64,000 bases of DNA from Sphingobacteriales bacterium (GCA_016192105.1 JACPUV010000041.1:40886-104885), one strand, 5' to 3'; counted from the first letter of the stretch, positions 8,389 to 18,093 are shown. Notes: generated by a model from the letters alone, not told the origin. A program made the numbers and translations.

Positions 8389-9204
8389 ATGGCATTTCAA
8401 AAAATTACAGAGCAGCCCAGTCACTACAGGCAGTTGGAGAAAATGACGGTAGGGGAGCTGCTGATCAATATTAATCAGGAAGACCAGACGGTTCCTTCAG
8501 CCGTAGGAAAAGCCATCCCGCAGATTGAGAAACTGGCGGAACTGGCCGCGGATAAAATGCTGATGGGGGGACGAATGTTTTATATCGGGGCCGGCACCAG
8601 TGGCCGGCTGGGGATTGTGGATGCCAGTGAATGCCCGCCTACCTATGGTGTACCCTATGGGCTGGTCATTGGAATAATTGCCGGAGGGGAGAAAGCGATC
8701 ACCGCCGCAGTTGAATTTGCGGAAGACGACCGGGAACAGGGCTGGAAAGACCTTCTTGAACATCAGGTATCTGATAAAGATATTGTGATTGGTATTGCCG
8801 CCAGTGGCACCACACCTTATGTGATCGGAGCACTGGAAGAATGCCGGAAACGGGGCATTGTAACAGGCAGTATCTCCTGTAACCCGGATTCACCGGTAAG
8901 TGCCGCTGCGGATTTCCCGATTGAAGTGGTGGTGGGTCCTGAATTTGTAACGGGCAGCACCCGTATGAAAAGCGGTACGGCACAAAAGCTGGTATTGAAT
9001 ATGATTTCGACTACGGTCATGATTCAACTCGGCAGGGTGGAAGACAATAAAATGGTGAACATGCAACTAACGAACGATAAGTTGGTTGATCGTGGTACCC
9101 GTATGCTGATGGAAAGAGTGAAGCTGTCTGACTATGAAAAAGCCAAAGCGCTCCTGCTGAAACACGGAAGTGTAAAAAAAGCCGCAGATTCTTTAGCCGG
9201 GTAA
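8389..9204 (+). CDS. murQ: N-acetylmuramic acid 6-phosphate etherase MurQ
   Basis: 271 residues, full family length. SIS domain with the sugar-phosphate loop GAGTSGRLGIVDASECPPTYG; the Glu in DASE is the family's catalytic acid. GSTRMKSGTAQKLVLNM, a strong MurQ signature, follows. It cleaves the lactyl ether of MurNAc-6-phosphate to give GlcNAc-6-phosphate and D-lactate during peptidoglycan recycling. It follows the kinase gene by 12 bases and is likely co-transcribed with it. Confidence 0.96.
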   Translation: MAFQKITEQPSHYRQLEKMTVGELLININQEDQTVPSAVGKAIPQIEKLAELAADKMLMGGRMFYIGAGTSGRLGIVDASECPPTYGVPYGLVIGIIAGGEKAITAAVEFAEDDREQGWKDLLEHQVSDKDIVIGIAASGTTPYVIGALEECRKRGIVTGSISCNPDSPVSAAADFPIEVVVGPEFVTGSTRMKSGTAQKLVLNMISTTVMIQLGRVEDNKMVNMQLTNDKLVDRGTRMLMERVKLSDYEKAKALLLKHGSVKKAADSLAG

Positions 9205-9251
9205 TCATTTTCTGGCAATTGAATTGTATCTTGCAGCCCAGTTCAACAACC

Positions 9252-9332
9252 GTGGTAAACAATCATACACATATTACTCCTCCTGCTGTGGTACATTTCA
9301 CCACATTTACCATTACTATTACAATCCCGTAA
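9252..9332 (+). CDS. Thr/Ile-rich leader peptide of the threonine operon
   Basis: A 26-codon reading frame beginning GTG at 9252 (a TTG at 9231 is an in-frame alternative) and ending TAA at 9330-9332. The tail reads TTFTITITIP: six Thr and three Ile codons in ten, directly upstream of thrA. This is the layout of an attenuation leader responding to Thr-tRNA and Ile-tRNA, as in enterobacterial thrL, though there is no sequence homology to it. A plausible -7-like TATCTTG lies at 9227-9233. The peptide would have no role of its own; ribosome position on the Thr/Ile codons would be the signal. Confidence 0.75.
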   Translation: MVNNHTHITPPAVVHFTTFTITITIP

Positions 9333-9395
9333 CGGGATTGTACAATATCATATTACCACATGGGCGGCTTGCTGTAAGAAAACAAACGGTTTTCT
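9287..9395 (+). promoter_or_regulatory. Candidate thr attenuator structures
   Basis: Three hairpins follow in order. TGTGGT (9287-9292) pairs with ACCACA (9300-9305). ACAATCCCG (9321-9329) pairs perfectly with CGGGATTGT (9333-9341), with the leader stop codon TAA as its loop. AGAAAAC (9377-9383) pairs with GTTTTCT (9389-9395). TGTGGT can alternatively pair with a second ACCACA at 9355-9360, giving mutually exclusive folds. No strong T-run follows, so which structure terminates is not clear. Confidence 0.55.
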
Positions 9396-9434
9396 ATTTA
9401 ATCATTCTATTCAGTCTAAAACATTATACAGGTC

Positions 9435-11879
9435 ATGCAGGTTTTAAAATTCGGGGGCACATCGGTTGCGAATGCAGTCAATATCAATAAGGTCGTTGAG
9501 ATCGTTACGGAAGCAGTTAAAAAGGAATCTACGGTGGTGGTGGTGTCCGCCCTGGGTGGTGTGACGGATCTTTTGCTGGGTGCAGCGTCGCTGGCGGCAG
9601 CCGGTGATGAATCCTTTAAAGAAAAATTATCCGTTGTGGAGCAGCGGCACCTGGATGCCGTCAAGCAACTGCTGCCCGTGGCACAGCAAAGCCAGTTGCT
9701 GAGCCTGGTAAAAAAAGCCTGCAACGAGATCGAAGATATTTGCAATGGCATTTATTTATTAAGGGAACTGACGGACCGTTCCAAAGACCGCATCGCCAGC
9801 TACGGTGAATGGCTGTCTTCACAGATCATCGCGGCAGCCTTCAATGCAGCCGGTGTTCCCGCCCGGTGGCAGGATGCGCGGGAACTGATCCGGACCAACT
9901 CCAGTTTCACCACCGCTGAAGTGGACTTTGCTGAAACCAATAAAAGACTCCGTGATTATTTCGGCAAAGCGGATGCCTCATTATATATCGTCCCCGGTTT
10001 TATCGCGACCGACAGTGCGGGTATAACCACGACGCTGGGACGGGGTGGTTCTGATTTTACGGCCGCAATCCTGGCGGCTGCCGTAGAGGCATCTGTACTG
10101 GAAATATGGACCGATGTGAGCGGTATGATGACGGCAGATCCCCGGCTGACCAGCAATGCCCGTATCATACCCCGCATCTCTTACCAGGAAGCTATGGAGC
10201 TATCGCATTTCGGGGCCAAAGTTATTTACCCGCCCACCATCCAGCCGGTAATGGGAAAGGGCATCCCGGTATGGATCAAGAACACGTTTGCGCCGGCGGA
10301 TGAAGGCACACTTATCGAATCAGTGTCCCGGAAAGGGGGCGATATCGTCAGGGGTATTTCCAGTATCAACAATATTTCACTGATCAGCCTGGAGGGCAGC
10401 GGGATGATCGGTATCCCCGGTTTTTCCAAGCGTTTATTCGAATCACTGAGCAGCGAAAAGATCAATGTGATCCTGATTACACAAAGCTCTTCCGAACATT
10501 CAATCTGTGTGGGCATTGATTCCGCTTCTGCAGCCAGGGCTAAACAGGCGGTGGATGCGGCATTTGCCAACGAGATTTCATTACAGAAAGTGGAACCGCT
10601 GCAGATTGAAGCGGACTTGTCAATCGTGGCCCTGGTAGGAGAAAATATGAAAAGTCACCCGGGCATCAGTGGCCGGATGTTCAGTGCCATGGGTAAGAAC
10701 GGGGTAAATGTAAGAGCCATCGCACAGGGATCTTCTGAAAAGAATATATCCGCCGTGATTGCCACCCGGGATGTGCGGAAGGCGATTAACGTATTACACG
10801 AAGAATTTTTTGAAACCACTTATAAACAGGTCAACCTTTTTATAACCGGTACCGGAAATGTGGGCGCCAAATTACTGGGGCAACTACAGCAACAGGCCGG
10901 TTTCCTTCAGCAGCAACTGAACCTCCAGGTGAATATTGCCGGACTGAGCAACAGCCGGAAAATGCTGATCAGTGAGGAGGGAATTGAACTGGCGGACTGG
11001 AAAGCAAAGCTGGAGAAAGGGCAACCGGCCAACCTGCAGCAGTTTGTGGAAGAAGCCCTCAGCCGCAACCTGCGCAATTCTATTTTTGTGGATGTAACTG
11101 CCAGTGAAAATGTGGCGGCTGTTTATGAGCAATTGCTGCAGAAAAGTATATCCGTGGTGGCCTGTAATAAAGTAGCCGCTTCCTCTGCCTACAGTAATTA
11201 TAAAAAACTGAAAGACCTCGCCCGGGAATACAACTGCCAGTTTCTCTTTGAAACCAATGTGGGGGCCGGGTTGCCGATCATTGCTACGCTGAATGACCTG
11301 ATCAGCAGCGGGGATAATATACACAGGATGCAGGCCGTGCTGAGCGGGACCCTGAATTTCGTATTCAATAATTATGACGGGACAAGAAAATTCGCCGATG
11401 TGGTGAAACAGGCGCAGGACGAAGGGTACACCGAGCCCGATCCCCGTCTCGATTTGAGCGGGAAGGATGTGATGCGGAAGATCATGATCCTGGCCCGGGA
11501 AGCCGGACATAAAATAGAAATGGAAGAGATTTCAAATAATTCCTTTATGCCGGAATCCTGCATGAAAGGCAGTGTGGATGATTTTTACGCAGCCATGGCT
11601 AAAGAAGAAGCCCATTTTCAGCAATTGGTGAAAAAGGCCCATGCGGCAGGATGCAAGCTCAAATTTGTTGCTTCTTTTGAAAACGGGAAGGCATCAGTCG
11701 GCCTGCAGCATATTGATCCCCAGCATGACCTCTATCATTTATACGGGAAAGACAATGTAGTGCTGTTCTATACAGACCGGTATAAAGAGCAACCTATGGT
11801 GGTTAAGGGCGCAGGCGCCGGGGCAGAAGTAACAGCGAGCGGGGTGTTTGCGGATATTATTCGGGCGAGTAAGAAATAG
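9435..11879 (+). CDS. thrA: Bifunctional aspartokinase / homoserine dehydrogenase
   Basis: 814 residues. The aspartokinase domain (1-about 300) starts with VLKFGGTSVANA and has GRGGSDFTAAILAAA. ACT regulatory repeats (about 310-455) contain NGVNVRAIAQGSSEKNIS. The homoserine dehydrogenase domain (about 465-814) has the NAD(P) loop FITGTGNVGAKLL and the motif VLSGTLNFVFNNYDG. It catalyses the first and third steps from aspartate to threonine, with feedback through ACT domains expected. Preceded by the Thr/Ile leader. The stop codon is the first three bases of a long heptamer array, and thrB follows after 358 bp. Confidence 0.97.
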   Translation: MQVLKFGGTSVANAVNINKVVEIVTEAVKKESTVVVVSALGGVTDLLLGAASLAAAGDESFKEKLSVVEQRHLDAVKQLLPVAQQSQLLSLVKKACNEIEDICNGIYLLRELTDRSKDRIASYGEWLSSQIIAAAFNAAGVPARWQDARELIRTNSSFTTAEVDFAETNKRLRDYFGKADASLYIVPGFIATDSAGITTTLGRGGSDFTAAILAAAVEASVLEIWTDVSGMMTADPRLTSNARIIPRISYQEAMELSHFGAKVIYPPTIQPVMGKGIPVWIKNTFAPADEGTLIESVSRKGGDIVRGISSINNISLISLEGSGMIGIPGFSKRLFESLSSEKINVILITQSSSEHSICVGIDSASAARAKQAVDAAFANEISLQKVEPLQIEADLSIVALVGENMKSHPGISGRMFSAMGKNGVNVRAIAQGSSEKNISAVIATRDVRKAINVLHEEFFETTYKQVNLFITGTGNVGAKLLGQLQQQAGFLQQQLNLQVNIAGLSNSRKMLISEEGIELADWKAKLEKGQPANLQQFVEEALSRNLRNSIFVDVTASENVAAVYEQLLQKSISVVACNKVAASSAYSNYKKLKDLAREYNCQFLFETNVGAGLPIIATLNDLISSGDNIHRMQAVLSGTLNFVFNNYDGTRKFADVVKQAQDEGYTEPDPRLDLSGKDVMRKIMILAREAGHKIEMEEISNNSFMPESCMKGSVDDFYAAMAKEEAHFQQLVKKAHAAGCKLKFVASFENGKASVGLQHIDPQHDLYHLYGKDNVVLFYTDRYKEQPMVVKGAGAGAEVTASGVFADIIRASKK

Positions 11880-12064
11880 TCGGTAGTCGGTAGTCAGGAG
11901 TCGGTAGTCAGGAGTCGGTAGTCAGGAGTCGGTAGTCAGGAGTCGGTAGTCGGTAGTCAGGAGTCGGTAGTCAGGAGTCGGTAGTCGGTAGTCGGTAGTC
12001 AGGAGTCGGTAGTCGGTAGTCGGTAGTCAGGAGTCGGTAGTCGGTAGTCAGGAGTCGGTAGTCA
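11877..12064. repeat. Long heptamer array (TAGTCGG / TAGTCAG / GAGTCGG)
   Basis: About 27 consecutive 7-bp units beginning with the TAG stop of thrA. TAGTCAG is always followed by GAGTCGG until the end. Because seven is not a multiple of three, the TAG within units stops all three plus-strand frames. The rest of the thrA-thrB gap (12065-12237) is T-rich with TTTCTTGATT-like runs; I see no gene in it. Confidence 0.95.
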
Positions 12065-12237
12065 GCATTTGTCAGAAGAAATTACGCTGAAGTTTACTAA
12101 GGAAGAAAAGCATCAGATTTCAGGCCCATTGTTCTTAGGAGTATTTGATAATTAGTGCTCATTTGATTCTTGTTTCTTGATTTTTCTTTGGTTTCTTGGC
12201 ATCTTGGTTCTTGTTTTTTTAAGATGATTTATCATAT

Positions 12238-13155
12238 ATGAAACAAATAATTGTAAAATGTCCGGGCACTGTGGCCAATCTCGTTTGCGGATTTGATATT
12301 TTGGGCCTGGCCCTGAATGAACCATCGGATATCTTGGAGCTGCAACTGCTGGATAAACCGGAGGTGATCATTCATAACCGGGATCATTATAATCTCCCCA
12401 CGGAACCGGAGCGGAATGTAGCCGGGGTGGTACTGTTATCCATAATGGAGAAACTGGATAAGCCGGTTGGGTTTGAAGTCACTATTGAAAAACATATAAA
12501 ACCCGGTAGTGGTATTGGTTCCAGTGCGGCCAGCGCGGCAGGGGCGGCAGTGGCTGCGAATCACCTGTTGGGAAATCCCTTTACTACCGATGAAGTAGTG
12601 CAGTTTGCGATGAATGGGGAAAAACTCGCCTCCGGTGTTAAACACGCAGATAATATTGCGCCCTGTATTCTCGGGGGGGTCAGCCTGATCCGCTCCATTC
12701 ATCCCCTGGATATTGTTTCCATACCGTCACCGGATCTGTTTGTTACCGTGGTGCACCCGCAGATCGAAGTCAGGACCTCCGATGCCCGGCAGATCCTGAA
12801 ACAACAGGTATTACTGAAAGACGCGATCCGGCAATGGGGAAATATCGCGGGGCTGGTCACCGGGTTTATGAAAAATGATTATGACCTGATCGGGCGTTCC
12901 CTGGAAGATGTGATCATTGAACCCGTTCGCAGTATCCTGATCCCCGGCTTCGATGAAGTAAAAAAACAATGCAAGGAAGCCGGCGCACTGGGAGGAGGTA
13001 TTTCCGGTTCCGGGCCTTCTGTATTTATGCTGAGCCGGAATGAAGAGGATGCCCGCATTGTGGAAGCTGTAATGAAAGGGATATATACGAAAATCGGGAT
13101 TGACTTTAATATATATGTAACGACAATAAACAAGAAGGGAGTGGAGGTGGTGTGA
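12238..13155 (+). CDS. thrB: Homoserine kinase
   Basis: 305 residues, GHMP kinase superfamily. The N-terminus MKQIIVKCPGTVANLVCGFDILGLAL is typical of ThrB, the ATP loop is KPGSGIGSSAASAAGAAVAA (about 85-104), and the C-terminal GHMP motif is LGGGISGSGPSVFML. It phosphorylates homoserine to O-phosphohomoserine for ThrC. Second gene of the thr operon, although the 358-bp repeat-filled gap after thrA may reduce read-through. Confidence 0.96.
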   Translation: MKQIIVKCPGTVANLVCGFDILGLALNEPSDILELQLLDKPEVIIHNRDHYNLPTEPERNVAGVVLLSIMEKLDKPVGFEVTIEKHIKPGSGIGSSAASAAGAAVAANHLLGNPFTTDEVVQFAMNGEKLASGVKHADNIAPCILGGVSLIRSIHPLDIVSIPSPDLFVTVVHPQIEVRTSDARQILKQQVLLKDAIRQWGNIAGLVTGFMKNDYDLIGRSLEDVIIEPVRSILIPGFDEVKKQCKEAGALGGGISGSGPSVFMLSRNEEDARIVEAVMKGIYTKIGIDFNIYVTTINKKGVEVV

Positions 13156-13213
13156 GGAGAGTGGAGAGTGGAGAGTGGGGAGTGAGGAGCGAGGAGTGAG
13201 GAATGGGGGAGTG
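13153..13213. repeat. Heptamer array GAGAGTG/AGGAGTG after thrB
   Basis: About eight imperfect 7-bp units (GAGAGTG, GGGAGTG, AGGAGCG, AGGAGTG, AGGAATG) starting at the thrB stop codon. Confidence 0.8.
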
Positions 13214-13297
13214 ATATAATTGCATTTACTGACCCGGGTGTTATCCGGGGTAGCAGATAAAACAGGAGAACCCGGAAGGGGTGAAATTTTAAAACAG

Positions 13298-14608
13298 ATG
13301 AAATATTACAGTACCAACAAACAATCAGAACCGGTATCGTTTACAGCAGCCACGATCAAAGGCCAGGCGCCGGATAAGGGTTTGTATTTTCCCGAATATA
13401 TTCCGCAGGTGGACCGGGATTTGATTGAGCATATTGACCAGTTCTCCAATGAAGAAATTGCGTACCGGGTCATACAGCCCTATGTGGGGGACGAAATTCC
13501 GGAAGCTGTCCTTCGGAAAATCGTCAGTGAAACCGTTCATTTCCCCATCCCGCTGGTACCGGTGAATGAGCGGATTTCAGCACTCGAATTATTTCATGGC
13601 CCCACCCTGGCTTTTAAAGATATCGGGGCGCGGTTTATGAGTCGCTGCCTGGCTGCGGCGCTTGCCGGTCAGTCCGCCCTAAGCGGCCGGGCTACTGTTA
13701 CCGTCCTCGTCGCCACATCCGGTGACACCGGTGGTGCCGTGGCTAACGGCTTTTATGGAGTGGAAGGAGTGGAAGTGGTGATCCTCTATCCCTCCGGGAA
13801 AGTCAGCCCTGTACAGGAAAAGCAGCTTACCACCCTGGGAGGCAATATCCATGCCCTGGAAGTATTGGGTACATTCGATGATTGCCAGGCAATGGTGAAA
13901 GCAGCTTTCGCCGACCCCGAACTGACATCGCAGCGATTTCTTACTTCGGCCAACTCCATAAATGTAGCCCGCTGGCTGCCGCAGCAGTTCTATTATTTTT
14001 TTGCTTATAAACAGTGGAAGGATAAGAACAATCCGCCGGTGATCTCAGTGCCCAGCGGCAATTTCGGTAATATCTGTGCTGGTATCCTGGCCATGCAATC
14101 CGGTTTACCGGTCGGCCATTTTATCGCGGCCTGCAATGTGAATGACATTGTGAGTGAATACCTGGAAACGCAGGAACTGAAGCCCAAAAAAGCGGTGGCT
14201 ACCCTGAGCAATGCCATGGATGTGGGGAATCCCAGCAATTTTGTACGCATCCTTGAGATCTTTCAGCACCGGTTCCCGGAACTGAAAAGCCGTTTGTCCT
14301 CTTATACGATTACTGACCGGGAAACAGAAGACACAATCAGGGAGGTCCGGGAAAAATACCAGTACCTGGCTGACCCGCACGGGGCCGTGGGATTCCTGGC
14401 CCTGGAACGTTACCTGCAGGAACACCGGGAGCAAAAAGGGATCTTCCTGGAAACCGCCCATCCGGTAAAATTCCCGGAGGCCGTGGAACGGATAACCGGG
14501 GAACAGGTAGCAGTACCGGAAACGGTGAGGGAGATCATGAACCGGGAGAAAAAAAGTAAGATCATTGCTCCTGAATATGATCAGCTGAAATCCTATCTCT
14601 TACAATAA
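13298..14608 (+). CDS. thrC: Threonine synthase
   Basis: 436 residues from the ATG at 13298. Fold-type II PLP enzyme: the N-terminal MKYYSTNKQSEPVSFTAATI is typical of ThrC, the PLP lysine lies in GPTLAFKDIGARFM, and the phosphate loop is VATSGDTGGAV. ANSINVARWLPQQFYYF and PSGNFGNICAG are further family motifs. It converts O-phosphohomoserine to threonine, the last step of the operon. A longer reading from a TTG at 13220 adds residues outside the family and was rejected. Confidence 0.96.
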   Translation: MKYYSTNKQSEPVSFTAATIKGQAPDKGLYFPEYIPQVDRDLIEHIDQFSNEEIAYRVIQPYVGDEIPEAVLRKIVSETVHFPIPLVPVNERISALELFHGPTLAFKDIGARFMSRCLAAALAGQSALSGRATVTVLVATSGDTGGAVANGFYGVEGVEVVILYPSGKVSPVQEKQLTTLGGNIHALEVLGTFDDCQAMVKAAFADPELTSQRFLTSANSINVARWLPQQFYYFFAYKQWKDKNNPPVISVPSGNFGNICAGILAMQSGLPVGHFIAACNVNDIVSEYLETQELKPKKAVATLSNAMDVGNPSNFVRILEIFQHRFPELKSRLSSYTITDRETEDTIREVREKYQYLADPHGAVGFLALERYLQEHREQKGIFLETAHPVKFPEAVERITGEQVAVPETVREIMNREKKSKIIAPEYDQLKSYLLQ

Positions 14609-14637
14609 TCCACTTTTACGGTTTTATTTCCCCCGCT

Positions 14638-14645
14638 TATCTTTG
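14638..14645 (+). promoter_or_regulatory. -7 box TATCTTTG upstream of the 14662 gene
   Basis: Exact TAnnTTTG match. A GGGAGGA ribosome-binding site follows at 14648-14654, before the ATG at 14662, so this gene has its own promoter after thrC. Confidence 0.7.
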
Positions 14646-14661
14646 CCGGGAGGACAGGAAT

Positions 14662-15228
14662 ATGCAGAATATAGAACCCTTTTATAACTGGCGGCATATT
14701 TATATCAGCGAGGAAGACCAGCGATCCCCTTTTTTTGGCCGGACCTATTCCGAGTTTGAATTTTCACTGACCGTCTATAATTATTATATCCACCCGCAGT
14801 GGGATGATTTCGGCAGCCGGACGCTTTACCTCAAAGTGTTGCTGGCTGATTACGAAGAAAAATATGCGATCATCGAATTGATTGGCGAGTGGAACGATGC
14901 CATTGAAAACGATATCATGGAACTCAAGCGGGAAGTCCTGGAGAAATTCATGGTTGAAGGCATTTACAAATTTATCCTGGTAGGGGAGAATGTGCTGAAT
15001 TACCACAGCGACGGAAAGGATTATTACGAAGAATTGTACGAAGAACTTTCGGACGAAAACGGATGGATCGTTTGCCTGAACATGCCGGAACAGACCCAGT
15101 ATGACTTCAAACAGGCCCGCCTGAACCGGTATGTGGAGTTCATGGCACTGGACAACTGGCGTACCTATAAACCGTACCATTTATTTAAAAAAATTGATAC
15201 CGGATTATCCGCCCGGCTGAATAATTGA
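14662..15228 (+). CDS. Conserved hypothetical soluble protein
   Basis: 188 residues, acidic and rich in Tyr and Trp (YNWRHIYISEEDQ, DNWRTYKPYHLF). There is no signal peptide, membrane segment or known motif. It has a strong -7 box and a purine-rich ribosome-binding site. It lies between thrC and sdhC, both on the same strand. I do not recognise the family. Base and codon use match the host, so it is probably a core gene of the lineage. Confidence 0.75.
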   Translation: MQNIEPFYNWRHIYISEEDQRSPFFGRTYSEFEFSLTVYNYYIHPQWDDFGSRTLYLKVLLADYEEKYAIIELIGEWNDAIENDIMELKREVLEKFMVEGIYKFILVGENVLNYHSDGKDYYEELYEELSDENGWIVCLNMPEQTQYDFKQARLNRYVEFMALDNWRTYKPYHLFKKIDTGLSARLNN

Positions 15229-15293
15229 TGATTTGCGGTACCCGACCTGATCAGTATCAGAAAAACTTTTGCCCTTTTTTGACTGCGGGGTAG

Positions 15294-15301
15294 TATTTTT
15301 G
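15294..15301 (+). promoter_or_regulatory. -7 box TATTTTTG for the sdh operon
   Basis: Exact TAnnTTTG match 36 bp upstream of the sdhC ATG, with a TTTTG about 22 bases further upstream as a possible -33 element. Confidence 0.65.
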
Positions 15302-15337
15302 CCGAAATTTTGATTACTCTCCCTAAGTACATTGCTT

Positions 15338-16006
15338 ATGAAATGGTCTGAACTGTTTACTTCTTCTGTAGGAAAAAAATGGATAATGGCGCTGACGGGG
15401 ATCTTCCTGATCCTGTTTTTAATTGTACATGTGGGCCTGAATGCCTGTATATGGGCCATGGATGGCGGCGAAATGTTTAATAAAGGGGCTCATTTTATGG
15501 GTTCCAATATTGTGCCCCGCATCCTCGAGATCGGCCTGTTTGCCGGTATTTTACTGCATATCATACAGGGACTGATGCTGGAATTCCAGAACCGCAGTAA
15601 ACGGAAGCAGGGATATACAGTGGCAATGGGCAATAAGGGCAGCAAATGGTACAGCCGCAGCATGGGGATCCTGGGGACCCTGGTCCTGCTTTTCCTGGTG
15701 GTGCATATTTCTGATTTCTGGTTACCTAACCGGTCGAACCAGGGCTTTTTACTCGGAGAGGAGATCAATCTCTACGAAAAAATGCAGGCTGTATTCCAGC
15801 AGGAATGGGTGGTGGGTTTATACCTGCTTGGATGTATTTCACTGGCCTGGCACCTGCTGCATGGCTTCCAGAGTGCGTTCAGGACCCTGGGGGTAAGTAA
15901 TTCAAAATACCTGGTAATCCTGAATGGTATCGGGGTTTGTTTTTCCGTTATCGTTCCCCTGGCTTTTGCCATGATGCCGCTGAGTTTTTATTTTGGCTGG
16001 GAGTAG
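15338..16006 (+). CDS. sdhC: Succinate dehydrogenase cytochrome b subunit (B-type)
   Basis: 222 residues from ATG 15338. Five hydrophobic helices: about 15-38, 60-80, 107-128, 150-170 and 190-212. Candidate haem-ligand histidines are in LIVHVGLN, LLHIIQG, LVVHISDF and LAWHLLHGF. A single five-helix anchor is the B-type (di-haem) organisation that uses menaquinone, as in Wolinella and Bacteroidota. First gene of sdhC-sdhA-(remnant)-sdhB. Its TAG stop begins a heptamer array. Confidence 0.93.
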   Translation: MKWSELFTSSVGKKWIMALTGIFLILFLIVHVGLNACIWAMDGGEMFNKGAHFMGSNIVPRILEIGLFAGILLHIIQGLMLEFQNRSKRKQGYTVAMGNKGSKWYSRSMGILGTLVLLFLVVHISDFWLPNRSNQGFLLGEEINLYEKMQAVFQQEWVVGLYLLGCISLAWHLLHGFQSAFRTLGVSNSKYLVILNGIGVCFSVIVPLAFAMMPLSFYFGWE

Positions 16007-16047
16007 GGAGTGGGGAGTAGGGAGTAGGGAGTAGGGAGTGGAGAGTA
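16001..16047. repeat. Heptamer array GGGAGTA after sdhC
   Basis: Six or seven 7-bp units, mostly GGGAGTA, overlapping the sdhC stop codon (16004-16006) and ending 40 bp before sdhA. Confidence 0.85.
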
Positions 16048-16086
16048 TTCTAAGTTATATTTCTAATCAATAAGTAATCACTGGTT

Positions 16087-18063
16087 ATGTTAGATTCAAA
16101 AATTCCATCCGGGTCTTTAGAACAAAAATGGGCTGAGTATAAAGGGCATGCAAAACTGGTGAATCCGGCCAATAAGCGCAAATTAGAAGTGATCGTGGTG
16201 GGTACGGGCCTGGCCGGTGCTTCCGCTGCTGCTTCACTGGGTGAACTGGGTTACCAGGTAAAAGCGTATTGCTTCCAGGATTCTCCCCGCCGGGCGCACT
16301 CCATCGCGGCACAGGGGGGGATCAATGCCGCCAAGAATTACCAGAACGACGGGGACTCCGTTTTCCGTTTGTTTTATGATACGATAAAAGGGGGCGATTA
16401 CCGTGCCCGCGAATCCAACGTACACCGCCTGGCGGAAGTGAGTGTGAATATCATTGACCAGTGTGTGGCGCAGGGTGTGCCCTTTGCCCGCGACTATGGT
16501 GGAATGCTGAATAACCGTTCTTTTGGCGGGACCCAGGTAAAAAGAACTTTTTATGCTGCGGGTCAGACCGGCCAGCAATTACTGATCGGCGCTTACCAGG
16601 CCCTGGAAAGGCAGGTGGCACTCGGGAATGTAAAAATGTACACCCGTCATGAAATGCTGGACCTGGTGATCGTTGATGGGAAAGCAAAAGGGATCATTTG
16701 CCGCAACCTGATCACTGGTGAACTGGAAAAACATGCCGGGCATGCCGTATTGCTTTGCACCGGCGGCTATGGTAACGTATTCTATCTTTCCACCAATGCC
16801 ATGGGCAGTAATGCAACCGCAGCGTGGAAAGCACATAAGAAGGGTGCTTTTTTTGGAAATCCCTGCTTTACCCAGATCCACCCCACCTGTATCCCGGTGA
16901 GCGGTGACCACCAGAGCAAACTGACCCTGATGTCGGAGTCATTGAGAAATGACGGACGGATCTGGGTACCCAAACAAAAAGGCGATAAACGAAAAGCCAA
17001 TGATATTCCGGAAGAAGAGCGGGATTATTACCTGGAAAGAAGGTACCCCGCATTCGGCAACCTGGTCCCCCGGGACGTAGCTTCCCGTGCTGCCAAGGAA
17101 AGATGCGATGCGGGTTACGGCGTTGGCACGACCGGCCAGGCTGTTTATCTCGATTTTAAGTATAATCTCATTAATAAATATGGCAGGGCGGAAGCCAATA
17201 AACAAGGTATTGATCATCCCGATACGGAAACCCTGATCCGGCTGGGCAAGGAAGTGGTGAAGGAAGAGTACGGCAACCTGTTTGACATGTACGAGAAGAT
17301 CACCGGCGAAAATCCCTATGAAGTCCCAATGCGGATATACCCGGCTGTACACTATACAATGGGTGGTCTTTGGGTGGATTATGAACTGATGACGAATGTG
17401 AAAGGCCTCTATTGCCTGGGTGAAGCCAATTTCAGTGACCACGGTGCCAACCGCCTGGGCGCATCCGCATTAATGCAGGGGCTGGCGGACGGGTATTTTG
17501 TGATCCCTTATACAATCGGGAATTACCTGGCCGATGATATTGCCACCAAACCCCTGCCTACGGATCACCCGGCCTTTGTGGAAACGGAGAAAGCCGTGGC
17601 TGACCGGATCCATACCCTGATGAATATTAAAGGAACACAAACAGTGGAAAGTTTTCATAAACGGTTGGGCAAGATCATGTGGGAGAAATGCGGGATGGCC
17701 CGGAATGAACAGGGACTGAAAGAAGCCATTACGGAGATCCGGCAACTGAAAAAAGAATTCTGGAGTGACCTGAAGATCCCCGGAGCCATAAATGAAATGA
17801 ACCCCGAACTGGACAAGGCCGGAAGGGTGGCTGACTTTTTTGAACTGGGTGAGCTGATGTGTATCGACGCGCTGAACCGCAGGGAAAGCTGCGGCGGTCA
17901 TTTCCGCGAAGAAAGCCAGACCGAAGAAGGGGAAGCTAAACGGGATGATGCCAATTTCGCCTATGTCGCTGCCTGGGAATTCAAGGGAGAGGGTAACTGG
18001 GAATTGCATAAAGAAGAGCTGAATTTTGAAATAGCCAAACCGACACAACGTTCATACAAGTAA
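16087..18063 (+). CDS. sdhA: Succinate dehydrogenase/fumarate reductase flavoprotein
   Basis: 658 residues. FAD dinucleotide loop [20 protein letters not shown] (about 37-56) and the flavinylation motif [19 protein letters not shown], whose His carries covalent FAD in the family. A capping domain follows, then [17 protein letters not shown] and the C-terminal [15 protein letters not shown] region. It oxidises succinate to fumarate, passing electrons to SdhB and the B-type cytochrome to reduce menaquinone. Confidence 0.97.
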   Translation: MLDSKIPSGSLEQKWAEYKGHAKLVNPANKRKLEVIVVGTGLAGASAAASLGELGYQVKAYCFQDSPRRAHSIAAQGGINAAKNYQNDGDSVFRLFYDTIKGGDYRARESNVHRLAEVSVNIIDQCVAQGVPFARDYGGMLNNRSFGGTQVKRTFYAAGQTGQQLLIGAYQALERQVALGNVKMYTRHEMLDLVIVDGKAKGIICRNLITGELEKHAGHAVLLCTGGYGNVFYLSTNAMGSNATAAWKAHKKGAFFGNPCFTQIHPTCIPVSGDHQSKLTLMSESLRNDGRIWVPKQKGDKRKANDIPEEERDYYLERRYPAFGNLVPRDVASRAAKERCDAGYGVGTTGQAVYLDFKYNLINKYGRAEANKQGIDHPDTETLIRLGKEVVKEEYGNLFDMYEKITGENPYEVPMRIYPAVHYTMGGLWVDYELMTNVKGLYCLGEANFSDHGANRLGASALMQGLADGYFVIPYTIGNYLADDIATKPLPTDHPAFVETEKAVADRIHTLMNIKGTQTVESFHKRLGKIMWEKCGMARNEQGLKEAITEIRQLKKEFWSDLKIPGAINEMNPELDKAGRVADFFELGELMCIDALNRRESCGGHFREESQTEEGEAKRDDANFAYVAAWEFKGEGNWELHKEELNFEIAKPTQRSYK

Positions 18064-18093
18064 GATAGAATCCGGCATTTCGGAAATGGAACA

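Noticed and set aside
11877..12064. Coding tandem repeat
   Set aside because: Seven-base units put TAG stops in all three plus-strand frames, so it cannot be translated.
12069..12155. 28-codon frame after the thrA repeat array, resembling the end of a protein
   Set aside because: Too short, no start context and no recognised homologue; it could be a gene remnant but cannot be supported.
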